Source of the DNA: Phoronis australis
Lineage: Eukaryota > Phoronida > Phoronidae
Assembly (NCBI GenBank): GCA_002633005.1
Contig: NMRA01000109.1
Coordinates: 86,971-150,970 of the forward strand
Length of the DNA: 64,000 nucleotides
Reading direction: 5' to 3'
Part shown: one piece after another, positions 23,961-36,334 of the stretch
Numbering within the stretch: the first letter of the stretch is position 1
Layout of the letters: each line of letters starts with the position of its first letter
Program-made: the position numbers and the translations under genes
Notes under the pieces: generated by a model
Database searches by the model: none
Told to the model about the DNA's origin: nothing
What the model saw: only the letters and a program-made list of their open reading frames with translations

Positions 23961-24174
23961 ATGGGAGACCTAGCATGGCTATCAAAAAAGAATTAGAGTA
24001 ACCATTTTTAACTAGAATTGGTTTGATGCGTTGATCTTCAACGTTGAATTCTTGGCAATCAGAGGTGTGTGTCGCACGCTGGCTCTGTATTTGACAGCCT
24101 ATTTTGCTATGTGTTCATTCTACTTATTGCCTGAGGATGTGACATGCAGTCACAAAATATACCTACTGCTTTTA

Positions 24175-24212
24175 TTTGTTTGTTTGTTTGTTTGTTTGTT
24201 TGTTTGTTTGTT
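24175..24212 (+). repeat. (TTTG)n microsatellite
   Basis: This is an uninterrupted run of tttg tetramers, about nine units. It lies 220 bp from the end of the Gypsy remnant. Confidence 0.97.
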
Positions 24213-24219
24213 ATGTATC

Positions 24220-25940
24220 TCGGTATTTTACTGCATTCCTGCGCACCCGAAGAAAGGAGACTGTTCGGAAATTACAAACAAACCAATATCAAGCTCTCCA
24301 ACAAAAAGTCTATTCGTGTCTTTAACGAAGTTCGGTGAACAGTACAGATTATTTTACTCCACGACTGGTCCTGCTTAGTCACAAATTTATCTATCCTGGC
24401 TAGTACAAGCCCATACTCTTGCCACTGGCCTTGATTTTTGTTTTACTTTCCAGAATATCAGATATTATGAAATGTTTTAGCATGTCCTTGACTTACTAAA
24501 GCCACAAAGCTTTTGTGTTCGCACTTGTTTGATGAAAATTCTCTAAACGAGCCTTCATTCTTCAAACTGTCTTTAGAACAGAATAGCCTCAAAACCAGTT
24601 TTTACAAATGTCAATGCTTACAAATTCAAGCTTAAAAGGATTTTTATCCATTAAGGTGACCTGCAATTGTCAAATAAATGAAAATGGATGACAAAAGTTT
24701 TCATGTATAATTTGTCTATATATTCTCAAACCTAATGTTAACTGACTCACTCGGCAAAGGTGATCGGGTTCAGTTTTGTTACTGATCGCGTAATACATCA
24801 AGAAAACGACTTGTTTATATTTGAAAGACCTCGGTCATAATTTAAAGCTGATTTCTTGCTCAAAAGTTTGTTCAAATGGTCTGTAAATTCTGCTCGTCAT
24901 TTCCAATCTAGACAATTTTTCAAGTCAAGTTTCAATAAAATGTAAATTTGAGGCAAGTCTTTTTATTACTCAATATTAACTCGTTAGCTGTATATTCTAA
25001 AAGTTACAAAAGACTGCAAGGTGCAATATGGCCGTAAATAGGTATTAAAAACGGCCACTAAAATTTGCCGAACAAAGTGGTCTGTGGAATACCTCCACTG
25101 TCTATCAGAAAGCTGCCAGGTTTTAATAAATGACATAGAATGATGCACAGTATAGGTTGGTTGTTGCAGCCTTTAAAGTAAAATTTTTGATCTATTTTGT
25201 ATGTTACTCAATTTTCGTTCCTGAAAATATGCGATTTTGGAGACGGCTTACATGCCCAATTGTTGCAATTTGTGGTCTCATGCTTTAGAGGTAAAACTAG
25301 GGGTCATTGAGTCCACAAAATTTGGCATTTAGATATTGTTAGGATACCTATCTAAGTACAAATTATGAAGTTGAAAATTTATTGGTTTATACATGGACTA
25401 CTTCTTAATTATATATTTTCATGGTAAAAAGATGAATCATGATCAGCCGTACAAAACCTACTATATTGCCTGTATATATTTTTGCGTCCCTAACAGCTCC
25501 ATAATATTAATAGTTTTTAATCAGGAGACAATCATCCGGATTGATATATATTATATTTTATTTTATTCTACATTATAAATTGGTGAAACTGGAGCAGCCC
25601 ACTAGTCCGAAACTCTTAAGTCAGAGGAGAGGCGTAACTGAAGCATAGAACAGAGACCTTATTGTCTGGGGCAGTTTATAAATCATTAGCTAGAGTATCA
25701 CTTGCAGTTACGCAAAGCAGTGTGGGTAGTATTTTGGAGTTCACTGTGGAAATGGTGTAGTGGTAGACGATGGGTTAAAGTGAATATTAGATAAATTTAT
25801 TCGATGTTCTTTGGCTTAAAATATTTCTTTGAGACTGCGCTATCTGGTAAACCTCGATCGGCTGACATTAATTGGAAATGATTAGCCCTATGAACCCGGA
25901 GAATGTCATTAAAATCGTTTACACCAAATTAAGAAATGAT
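24220..25940. other. no supportable gene
   Basis: The sequence is A/T-rich. No domain, repeat family or splice-bounded frame was recognised. Confidence 0.5.
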
Positions 25941-26048
25941 TTTAGATTTTAGCGAAGCAGATTAAAAATGTTATGCATTTAATTTTCTTATGAATGAAAA
26001 TTGGATCACCCTGCAATACGTCTGCAAGAGATACCAAATACCTATTAC

Positions 26049-26193
26049 CTGAGATGAATATAGCTGTCCTTTTGGCTGCTCTTGTTGTCGCACCCAAAAT
26101 CAGCACGAAGACTACTGACGTGTTGATGAGAATCCCCTCCAAAACCCTTACGCATATCAAAATGGCGGCAATCAACAAATGCATGGTTACCAT
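26049..26193 (-). CDS. candidate first exon with hydrophobic N-terminus, unassigned
   Basis: An ATG at 26193 on the minus strand opens MVTMHLLIAAILICVRVLEG, followed by a second hydrophobic run (NTSVVFVLILGA) and a basic patch (RAAKR). The frame reaches CTCAG|GTAATA, a usable splice donor at 26049/26048. The first hydrophobic run could be a signal peptide or a membrane helix. The ATG lies at the tip of a foldback repeat arm (26186-26307), which argues against a conserved gene start. No second exon was identified, and the protein resembles no family I know. Confidence 0.18.
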
Positions 26194-26307
26194 AGAATCA
26201 TAACTACGGGCATAAGAACCATACGCACAAACAACCACTTGATGCATAGATTCGTAGGTGGTTCCTGCGCAAGATGCAGTCCCCGGGATTATGATTCTAT
26301 GGTACCC
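26186..26307. repeat. ~120-bp foldback (MITE-like)
   Basis: The arms accatagaatcataac and attatgattctatggt are inverted, with further pairing inward (cgggcat / gcagtcccc and gaacca..caaccac / gtggttcctg). The whole unit could fold as one long imperfect hairpin with a small apical loop. No target duplication was resolved. Confidence 0.6.
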
Positions 26308-27029
26308 TTGAAAAAGGTCTATTAATTTTAATTTTAATTTTAATTTTGTCCGCATTCTGCAAAACCTGACGTAATTAAATCAATTGCTGCCAATTAATTT
26401 AAATAACAACTATACATAAAGGCACAAATGCCTAAAATAACAGTTTAAACATAATTCATTTTTTTTAAAATGCCCAGGTTTGAGATTTTGGCCAACGGCT
26501 AACTCTACGTCTCTGAATTACCTTTCGTTTCTCAATTTTTCTCAAATTTATTGAGCCATAATTCGCGGTCATCAGTGAATTGATTCACATTGTATTCGTT
26601 CATAGCGAAAGCTTTTGGTTGCAAAAAGTATCGTCTTCGATGTCCCAACAATAGAAATGCAGAAGCAGTTTTGAAAGCGTTTAGGGATTGTTTTTCCAGT
26701 CCTTTCAATGACGCACGGAAGAATCATGTAGCTAGAAGTATAGTATAAACACTTAATTTGAAAGCTAATTTCGCTCGTGCAGGAAACCATTATTGCCCAC
26801 GGGCACTTGGTGTGTCGTTAGGTAGGTCTGCATCACTGCGTATTTTTGCGTGTAAAAATATGAAAAATACACCCAAGTACAAAATGTGCACCTTGAGAGT
26901 ACCGCCATGTTGTCGGTTAACACTATGAGGGCGTCTTACCAGTAAATGGTAGAATATTCAACGTATGCAAATGTCGTAGCACTTTAGCTATATTGATGGT
27001 ATTTAAAATGCAAACAGTAACTAGAAAGA

Positions 27030-27052
27030 TTATTGTCACGGCGTGACAATAA
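27030..27052. repeat. perfect 11-bp-arm hairpin, first of five
   Basis: TTATTGTCACG, one base, CGTGACAATAA. The same hairpin recurs at 30626-30648 and 31818-31840 intact, and with arm mismatches at 28216-28238 and 29370-29392. It is followed each time by a ctctgcgcgtgcgt stretch, a half-palindrome related to the minisatellite hairpins at 33 kb. Confidence 0.9.
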
Positions 27053-27460
27053 TGGACTCTGCGCGTGCGTATTAAAGGAGTTGTTATGGGAAGTTACTGA
27101 CAGCAATCCCGCTTACCAATATGCAAAGAAATTCTTTAAAATTGTAGGAGTAATTACATGTTAATGTTTTGATGACCTTTCCATTAACTGACCTCTTCCG
27201 GTGCATTATGAACCCCAGTGAGGGAATAATTGTACAACCAATTTAAAGTATAGTTAATGCTAAGAATCAAAGATGTTTTGCTTTAAGTACTTAAGAATAC
27301 AACATGAATGAATTGGTCAAACTTTCAGAAGAAATATGCACCTAATGACCCCATGGATGCACCAAATGACCCAAAAATTTAGAATTCAAACTCAATCACG
27401 TTTAGTAAACAGATATGTAATTTTGAAGTCTCTAACTCAAAATTTTAAGTTTGCACTCAA

Positions 27461-30400
27461 TGACCTTTGACCTATTTTTTCTGATTGGTTTTGCCTATTG
27501 CGAAGTAAAGTAGGGTATTCAATTGGCATGTTGACTTACACCAGTGTGCTGAAATTGAAAAGAATTCCTTGAAAAACGTAAGAGATAAAACATTTTGAAC
27601 GTTACATGACCTTTGCCCTAATTGACCCTATCCGGTGCATTATAAGCGTCTTTAGGAGAATTATTGCAAAGGCCATCAAAATGTGTTTAATGCTGAGGAT
27701 CACAGTTGTCTAACGGTTGACATATCAGAATACTTGCTGATTGAAAAAGTCAAAATTTCAGAAGAAAAATGCACCTATTGACCCCATGTTTGCACTAAAT
27801 GACCTGAAACTTTGGATTCCAAATCGAATTACCTGTGCCAATCAGACCTGTCAATTTGAAGTGTCTAGCTCAAAACTTTAGTTTACACCTAATGACCTTT
27901 GACCTATTTCACCTGATTGGATGACCCGATTACTTAGAAAAGTAATTTTTTAAATTGTCATGTTGACTTATACCTGTGCACCGAATTTGAAAAAGATAGC
28001 TTCAAAACTGAAGGAGGAGTAGCATTTTGGAAATTATATGACCTTTGTTCCAAACGACCTCTTTCGGTGCACTATGGAATATAATTATATAACCAATCAA
28101 AAAATTTATATACTGTCAAAAGTCATATGCTGAATTTAAAGACTGTACCTGCAACCAATTTGGAGTTATTAAGCCTCAAAGCTGGTCGGAAGAAGAATAA
28201 GAAGAAGAATAAGAATTATTGTCACGGCGTGATAATAACGGACTATGCACGTGCGTATTACTGGAATTGTTATGGGATGTTACTGACAGCAACCCGTTTA
28301 CCAATATGAAAAGGAATTCTTTAAAATTGTAGGAGAAATTACATATTAATTTTTTGATGACCTTTCCACTAATTGACCTCTTCCGGTGCATTATGAGCCC
28401 CGATGAGGAAGTAATTGTTAACTCGATTAAAAGTGTGGTTAATGCTAATAATCACAGATGTTTTACTTTAAGCACTTCAGAATACAAGATGAATGAAGTG
28501 GTCAAACTTTCAGAAGAAAATGCACCTAATGACCCCATGAGTGCACCAAATGACCTGAAAATTTAGAATTCAAACTTAATCGCACTTAGTAAACAGATAC
28601 GTAATTATGAAGTCTCTAGCTTAAAATTTTAGTTTGCACTTAATGACCTTTGGCCTATTTTTTCTGATTGGTTAGGCCTATTGCAAAGTAAGGTAGGTTA
28701 TTCAATTGGCATGTTGACTTACGCCAGTGTGCTGAAATTGAAAAGAATTCTTTGAAAAACGTAACACATATAACATTTTGAACGTTTTGTGACCTTTGCA
28801 CTAATTGACCTGATCCGGTGCATTTTAAGCATCTTTAGGAGAATTATTGCAAAGCCCATGGAAAATGTGTTTAACGCTGAGAATCACAGTTGTCTAACAG
28901 TTGACACATCAGAAAACTTGTTGATTGAATAGGTCAAATTTTCAGAAGAAAAATGCACCTAATAACCCCATGTTTGCACTAAATGACCTGAAACTTTGGA
29001 TTCTGATTTGATTTACCTGTGGCAATCAGACCTGTCAATTTGAAGTGTATAGCTCAAAATTTTAGTTTGCACCTAAGGACCTTTGACCTATTTCATCTGA
29101 TTGGATGACCCGATAACTTAGAAAAGTAATTTTTCAAATTGTCATGTTGACTTATACCTGTGCACCGAATTTGAAAAAGATAGCCTTAAAACTATGACCT
29201 TTGCACCAAACGACCTTTTCCGGTGCAATGTGGAATATAATTATATAACCAATCACAATTTATGTACTGTCAAAATTCATATGCTGAATTTAAAGACCGT
29301 ACCTGCACCCAATTTGGAGTTATTAAGCCTCAAAGTTGGTCGGAAGAAGAATAAGAAGAACTAGAAAGATTATTGTCACGGCGTCTCAATAACGGACTCT
29401 GCGCGTGCGTATTACTGGAATTATTATGGGAAGTTTCTGACAGCAACCCGTTTACCAATATGAAAAGGAATTCTTTAAAATTGTAGGAGAAATTACATAT
29501 TAATTTTTTGATGACCTTTCCACTAATTGACCTCTTCCGGTGCATTATGAGCCCCGATGAGGGAGTAATTCCTAACTTGATTAAAGGTGTGGTTAGTGCT
29601 TAAAGTCACAGATGCTTTACTTTAAGCACTTCAGAATACAGCATGAATGAATTGGTCAAATTTTCAGTAGAAAAATGCCCCTAATGACCCCATGGGTGCA
29701 CCAAATGACCCAAAAATTTAGAATTCAAACTCAATCGCATTTAGTAAACAGATATGTAATTTTGAAGTCTCTAGCTCAAAATTCTAATTTTGCACTCAAT
29801 GACCTTTGACCTATTTTTTTCTGAATGGTTAGTCCTATTGCGTAGTTGTTCAATTGGGAAGTTGACTTGCAGCAGTGTGCTGAAATTGAAAAGAATTTCT
29901 TAAAAAACGTAAGAGATATAACATTTTTAACGTTACATGACCTTTGCACTAATTGACCCTATCCGATGCATTTTAAGCATCCTTAGGAGAATTTTTGGAA
30001 AGCCCATGGAAAGTGTGTTTAACGCTGAGAATCACAGTTGTCTAACGGTTGACACATCAAAATACTTGCTGATTGAAAAGGTCAAATTTTCAGACGAAAA
30101 ATGCACCTAATGACCCCATGTTTGCACTAAATGACCTGAAACTTTGGATTCCGATTTGATTTACCTGTGGCAATCAGACCTGTCAATTTGAAGTGTCTAG
30201 CTCAAAATTTTAGTTTGCACCTAATGACCTTTGACCTATTTCACCTGATTGGATGACCCGATTACTTAGAAAAGTAATTATTTAAATTGCCATGTTGACT
30301 TATACCTGTGCACCGAATTTAAAAAAGATAGCTTAAAAACTGAAGGAGGAGTAGCATTTTGAAAATTATATGAACTTTGCACCAAACGACCTCTTCCGAT

Positions 30401-32685
30401 GCAATATGGAATATGATTATATAATCAATCAAAATTTATATACTGTCAACATTCGTATGCTGAATTTGAAGACCGTACCTGCACCCAATTTGGAGTTATT
30501 AAGTCTCAAAATTGGTCGGAAGAAGAATAAGAATAAGAATAAGAATAAAATTGAAGAAAACCCAGGAACAACAGTACTCTGCGCTTACACGCGCAGAGTA
30601 ATAATAAGAATAAGAACTAGAAAGATTATTGTCACGGCGTGACAATAATGGACTCTGCGCGTGCGTTTTACTGGAATTATTATGGGAAGTTACTGACACC
30701 AACCCCTTTACCGATATGAAAATTAATTCGTTAAAAGTGTAGGAGAAATTACATGTTAATATTTTGGCGACCTTTCCACTAATTGACCTCTTCCGGTGCA
30801 TTATGAGCCAAGATGAGAGAATAATTGTAAAGTCGATTAAAAGTGTGGTTAATGCTAAAAATCACTGTTGTTTTACTTTAAGCACTTCAGAATACAAGAT
30901 GAATGACTTGGTCAAACTTTCAGAAGAAAAATGCACCTAATGACCCCATGGGTGCACCAAATGACCTGAAAATTTAGAATTCAAACTCAATCGCAGTTAG
31001 GAAAAAGATATGTAATTTTGAAGTCTCTAGCTCAAAATTTTAGTTTGCACTCAATGACCTTTGACCTATTTTTTCTGATTGGTTAGGCCTGTTGCAAAGG
31101 AAAGTATGGTATTCAATTGGCATGTTGACTTATACCAGTGAGCTGAAATTGAAAAGAATTCCTTGAAAAACATAAGAGATATAACATTTTGAACGTTACA
31201 TGGCCTTTGCACTAATTGACCCTATCCGGTGCATTATAAGCGTCTTAAGGAGAATTACTGCAAAGCCCATGAAAAAAGGAGGTTAACGCTGAGAATCACA
31301 GTTGTCTAACGGTTGACACATCAGAATACTCGTTGATTGAAAAGGTCAAATTTTCAGAAGAAAAATGCACCTAATGACCCCATGTTTGCACTAAATGACC
31401 TGAAACTTTAGATTCCGATTTTATTTACCTGTGGCAATCAGACCTGTCAATTTGAAGTGTCTAGCTCAAAATCTTAGTTTGCACCTATTTACCTTTGACC
31501 TATTTCACCTGATTGGATGACCCGATTTCATAGAAAAGTAATTTTTTAAATTGCCATGTTGACTTATACCTGTGCACCGAATTTGAAAAAGATAGCTTTA
31601 AAACTAAAGGAGGAGTAGCATTTTGAAAATTATATGACCTTTGCACCAAACGACCTCTTCCGGTGCAATATAGAATATCATTATATAACCAATCAAGATT
31701 TATATACTGTCAAAAGTCATATGCTGAATTTAAAGACCGTACCTGCACCCAATTTGGAGTTATTAAGCATCAATTTGGTCGGAAGAAGAATAAGAATAAG
31801 AATAAGAACTAGAAGGATTATTGTCACGGCGTGACAATAATGGACTCTGCGCGTGCGTATTACTGGAATTGTTATGGGAAGTTACTGACACCAACCCCTT
31901 TACCAATATGAAAATTAATTCGTTAACATTGTAGGAGAGATTACATGTTAATATTTAGGTGACCTTTCCACTAATTGACCTCTTCCGGTGCATTGTGGGC
32001 CAAGATGAGAGAATAATTGTAAACTCGATTTAAAGTTTGGTTAATGCAAAAAATCACAGATGTTTTACTTTAAGCACTTCAGAATACAAGATGAATGAAT
32101 TGGTCAAACTTTCAGAACAAAAATGCACCTAATGACTCCATGGTTGCACCAAATGACCTGAAAATTTAGAATTCAAACTCAATCGCACTTAGTAAACAGA
32201 TACGTAATTCTGAAGTCTCTAGCTCAAAATTTTAGTTTGCACTCAATGACCTTTGACGTATTTTTTCTGATTGGTTAGACTTATTGTAAAGTAAAGTATT
32301 CAATTGGCATGTTGACTTACACCAGTGTGCTGAAGTTGAAAAGAATTCCTTGAAAAACGTAAGAGATATAACATTTTGAACGTTACATGACCTTTGCACT
32401 AATTGACCTTATCCGGTGCATTTAACCATCTTTAGGAGAATTATTGCAAAGCCCATGGAAAATGTGTTTAACGCTGAGAATCACAGTTGTCTAACAGTTG
32501 ACACATCAGAATACTTGCTGATTGAAAAGGTCAAATTTTCAGAAGATAAATGCACCTAATGACCCCATGTTTGTACTAAATAACCTGAAACTTTGGATTC
32601 GATTTGGTTTACCAGTGGCAATCAGACCTGTCAATTTGAAGTGTCTAGCTCAGAATTTTAGTTTCCACTTAATGACCTTTGACCT
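27461..32685 (-). promoter_or_regulatory. repeated DR1-type nuclear-receptor sites
   Basis: TGACCTTTGACCT, which on the minus strand is AGGTCA-A-AGGTCA, occurs exactly at 27461, 27893, 29800, 30225, 31055 and 32673. One-base variants occur near 28643, 29078, 31488 and 32243. That is two per array unit, at equivalent places in two of the three monomers. DR1 is the classic RXR/HNF4/PPAR-type binding arrangement. Binding and function are not shown by sequence alone; single TGACC half-sites are also very dense across the array. Confidence 0.6.
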
Positions 32686-33019
32686 ATTTCCCCTGATTGG
32701 ATGACCCGATTACTTAGAAAAGTAATTTTTTAAATTGCCATCTTGACTGATACCTGTGCACCGAATTTGAAAAAGATAGCTTTAAAACTGAGGGAGGAGT
32801 AGCATTTTGAAAATTATGTGACCTTTGCACTAAACGACCTCTTCCGGTGCAATATGGAATATGACTATTTTACCAATCAAAATTTATATACTGTCAAAAG
32901 TCATATGCTGAATTTAAAGACCGTACCTGCACCCAATTTGGAGTTATTAAGCCTCAAAGTTGGTCGGAAGAAGAATAAGAAGAATAAGAATAAGAAGAAT
33001 AAGAATAAGAATAAGAATA

Positions 33020-33250
33020 AAACTGAAGAAAACCCAGTAACAACAGTACTCTGCGCTTACACGCGCAGAGTAATAAGAATAAAATTGAAGAAAACCCAGG
33101 AACAACAGGACTCTGCGCTTACACGCGCAGAGTAATAAAATTGAAGAAAACCCAGGAACAACAGTACTCTGCGCTTTCACGCGCAGAGTAATAAAATTGA
33201 AGAAAACCCAGGAACAACAGTACTCTGCGCTTACACGCGCAGAGTAATAA
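33020..33250 (+). repeat. 56-bp minisatellite of hairpin units
   Basis: ACTCTGCGC-ttacac-GCGCAGAGT hairpins lie at 33048, 33110, 33166 and 33222, joined by ttgaagaaaacccaggaac. Period is 56-62 bp. The preceding 32970-33020 is an (aataag/aagaag) purine run. A single copy of this block also sits inside the main array at 30540-30605, so it probably expanded from there. Confidence 0.93.
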
Positions 33251-33546
33251 CAAAACCTTCCAGTTTGGATGCTGGTGTTTATATTTTAGTTGTTACATCA
33301 CGTAACCTAAATATTCCGCCATCATTGGGTATTCTATCTTTACATTTTATATAATGATGTAATTTGTTCTATGAGTCCGTTAGCACAATGCAAATTTCTT
33401 TGAAGGACTTTTAGACGTTACTCTTTCCATAAAGGAACCGTAAATTATCTTCTTCACTCTTCAGTTACATGTATCTTGCTGTATGTACCATATGTAACAC
33501 AAATCAAAGACAAACTTTCGATCATAACCTATTTATCTTTCCACAG

Positions 33547-33738
33547 GGCCTAGAGTTAAAATGACAACATTTGGCGAATGGTCGGCGTGGTCTTCTTGCG
33601 ATCCAAAGACGAGAGTGAAAACGCAAACCCGGACCTGCAACCAAGGAACTTTTCGCCCCTCATCTGACATTCCGTGTCAATTGAACGAATTTCTCCTTAA
33701 CAGATCTATAAGTTGTGCCGATGAAAGGCCCTCTAAAG
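33547..33738 (+). CDS. TSP1-domain exon of an extracellular multidomain protein
   Basis: The acceptor cctatttatctttccacag precedes 33547 and the donor aaag|gtaagg follows 33738. The 192-bp exon begins with two bases completing a codon and ends with one, a symmetric phase 1-1 exon. It encodes FGEWSAWSSCDP..RVKTQTRTCNQG, the W-x2-W-x2-C and R-x-R-x-C core of a thrombospondin type 1 repeat, and later FR..S..IPC and SISC. TSP1 repeats have about 50-60 residues and six cysteines; this exon supplies fewer, so the domain is partly atypical. Such domains occur in secreted or membrane-anchored adhesion and matrix proteins. The kringle exon at 52044 is on the same strand with the same phases, so both may be in one gene, with the 18 kb between them intronic. 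No other exon of the gene was recognised here. Confidence 0.8.
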
Positions 33739-34108
33739 GTAAGGCTGAGTGATGATATTTGGCCTGTACGACTGTTCCTATGTCTCTATATTCCCTGCTC
33801 CTATGTTGCCTTTGCCTCAATGTTCTTCCGGCAGAATGTTCCACCTTCCAGATGTTGCCCCTGCAATATGCTGCGCGCGCCAGTCTTAACCTGGAATATT
33901 CATATTTCAATTATATCGGGATTCAATTTGTGTTGTTTACCAAATATATTGTGAATGTAAGTGGGAGATTATATGACTAAAAACCCGTGAAGATTACGGC
34001 CAATCATAAAATATGTAACACATGAAGTGTTTTTTTTCCGTAGTCATTTCGGCGGAGAACGTAAAGTAATGACTGTAGTTTTCCCGATTCACCCTAACGT
34101 CATCAACT

Positions 34109-34228
34109 TTTAAGAGCAATTCCATATAAAAACCAGATGGTAGGCTATACATGCAAAATCACCATTTTTTGAAAATTAGGCACATCAGCTGGCCTTGTCA
34201 AAAGAAACCTGAATCTGATTTCTTAAGA
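34109..34228 (+). repeat. dispersed repeat, copy 1
   Basis: It shares caattccatataaaaaccag, atggt.ggctata.atgcaaaatcacca and catcagctggccttgtcaaa with 46943-47060, collinear over about 118 bp. The second copy directly abuts the 47056 edge of a segmental duplication. Confidence 0.85.
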
Positions 34229-35584
34229 GCACGTCCACGAATGGACCTGGCAAAAAGTGATAAAGGCTATGTCACGGATTTCCTCGATAGTTTGCATGAT
34301 GGTAGGGGTTGATGCCCCAACTTTCATACCAACATTAATTTTTTTTGCGTGCGCCACCTTGTGGTTGCTATGGGAACGTGTTGTTTTTCTGCCAATTCCA
34401 AGCCTCGTTACAGCTACATTTTGGCACTATTTGCGAACTTACCTTGAGAACAATAGTGCAAAATGAAACACTTCAAGTTTATCATTGAATTGGGGTGTCT
34501 TTCAACTTGCCAGTCATAGAAAATGTCACGGTTTCAGTTACATCTTAGCCGTTTTTGAAGGCTACCAGTTTAGCTAGTTTGCGGTGATTCCAAAATGTTG
34601 AAAATTGCCCTACTTCCTGCCTCAATATCTCAGCTGAAGCCAAATTTAAAACAACAAAACTACAACCAGTGTTTAGATTGATCTTAGCTCTATAAAATAA
34701 AATCATAAAAAGTCTAGGCAATCACCCTTCTTCATACCGCATCGGGCTCTAGAAGTAGGGCACCTCACCAAAATTGTGCAACTGGCCAATGTCTGCATAG
34801 TAACAAATGCATGCGAGGATTCAAAATACAGTTTTGAAATCTTAAAATAGGCGATCGAACATATCAAGAGAGCTTCAATTTACAAAAAAGAATGAGAAGC
34901 ACAACAAGGCACATTGGTTTCCTTTGACCCTAACGATAACGATGCCAATAGCATGAGCATATAGTCACCGTTTCAAAATGCATTGTGGTTGAGTAAAAAA
35001 TCTATTAAGTAAGTCCAGTTATACATAACTGCGAACTCGAATTCTGAAATTCTAATGTGTGGGTCTGATTGAAATTTAGTTTTCTAATGTTCTCGAAGTC
35101 GGTTGATCGTGTCCCGACGCATCTCAATTCAACGAATTTTATAAAAAAACAATAATAGGTGTATTGGGTAGGAAGGTGACAACTGCATCTCCATACAGTG
35201 TATATCACTAAACCCGAACAAATCAGACAGCAAAGTAGTTAGTCATAAAAAAGAGATATATTGAAATGGTATGGGATAGATGCTGTAAAATGAGGTTAGA
35301 AAAACTGATCTTATAAGGATAGTCGACTACCGGGGAAATTGGCGTTGTTGAATAACTTTTCTTACGAACGGCACACGCCCAGATGTGCATATGGATGTCT
35401 GAATATTCTCGCACTATGGATACCAATGTTTTTTAGCTTTCAAAGACAACGCATAGAATGATGTATTTGCGGAAGGTTCGTAGACATTTTCAAAAAAAAA
35501 CACAGGAAACCGAGTATTTCAAACGCAAGATAGCAGAAAAATCAGTTCAGATATTTTTTACATCTATCATAGTTTCAATGGGGG

Positions 35585-35890
35585 TTTCCGGGAGAGGGCC
35601 AAAGGGGCCATGCCCCCCTAAAATTCTCCCAGATACCATTTGTCAGTTCGGGGTGCGAATTGCTGAGTAGCATATGCGCGCACCCAGGGGGCTCCGGGGG
35701 CGAATGCACAATGCATTGGCCTTGAACAAACCCTGTTTACCAGATTTTTTTAGTAATAAGGTCCACAAACCCAAAAATTCGAGACCCCTGCATCCCTACA
35801 TTTTAGGGTGGGCGCGCGGATGTGGCGAAATTCTGTACCCTGCCCCTCAACTCAAAATCCTGGATCCGCCCGAGTTTAGTATGGGTATGC
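35585..35890 (+). repeat. G/C-rich dispersed repeat
   Basis: It contains ggggccatgcccccctaaaa, ttctcccagata and ctcaaaatcctggatccgcc. A related copy lies at 62010-62160 with the same beginning and end but a shorter middle. It is non-coding and of a kind commonly dispersed in invertebrate genomes. Confidence 0.7.
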
Positions 35891-36334
35891 AATGGTGTTT
35901 GGAACTTACCATCAGACTCCAAAAATTCAAAAGTCTCGAGACTAATACATGTAGTGTCAGCTACTTCATTGAAAAATCATAAGACAAAGCACGTGCAGCA
36001 AAACGAAAATAAAATAAACAAAGTTAACATTCCGACTGCATTAAGGTGAACTTGGGTAATCCTGCAAAGAGATTTTGGAACAAAGTTGGGCAATATTTTA
36101 AAACTGTCCTGATTTAACTTATTGTTGATTATGTTAGACATAGAGATGCAGCAGTACTGTACTTATTTAGCAAAACGATAAGATAGCCAAACATTAAACA
36201 AAAACCAAAGTACTTTAGAGAATAATAATACTCTATTGAGGCTGATATTGGACACAGGCAAATTACATGCCATAAATCAAGTAAATAGAAAAGAACAAAT
36301 GTGGGCACATTTACAAAATGCGAGCAAATTAGGT

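Larger units (their letters stand above)
27020..33020 (+). repeat. higher-order tandem array, five ~1.19 kb units
   Basis: A hairpin core marks each unit at 27030, 28216, 29370, 30626 and 31818 (spacing 1186, 1154, 1256, 1192). Each unit contains three diverged ~400-bp monomers, recognised by the phrase tgaccttt..a..aa.tgacc..(t/c)tccggtgca at about 27172, 27608 and 28038 in unit 1 and at matching places in the others. Monomers share cacctaatgaccccatg, agtctctagctcaaaatttta and tgacctttgaccta. Unit 3 is longer because it carries an extra hairpin block (30540-30605). Recurrent 60-100-codon frames on both strands repeat with the unit and look non-coding. The first unit is truncated at its left edge, and the right edge passes into a 56-bp minisatellite. 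Confidence 0.93.
33960..36300. other. no supportable gene; dispersed repeats only
   Basis: If the TSP1 and kringle exons are one gene, this is intron. It contains dispersed repeat copies at 34109-34228 and 35585-35890. No further extracellular-domain exon was seen. Confidence 0.45.

Noticed and set aside
25740-25790. tRNA-like 5' half (ggtgtagtggtagac)
   Set aside because: No matching T-arm (GGTTCRA) or acceptor stem downstream.
28176-30801. Recurring 71-100-codon minus-strand frame (MHRKRSISGKV...)
   Set aside because: It recurs because the satellite unit recurs; the ends vary and the content is low-complexity, so I do not consider it a gene.
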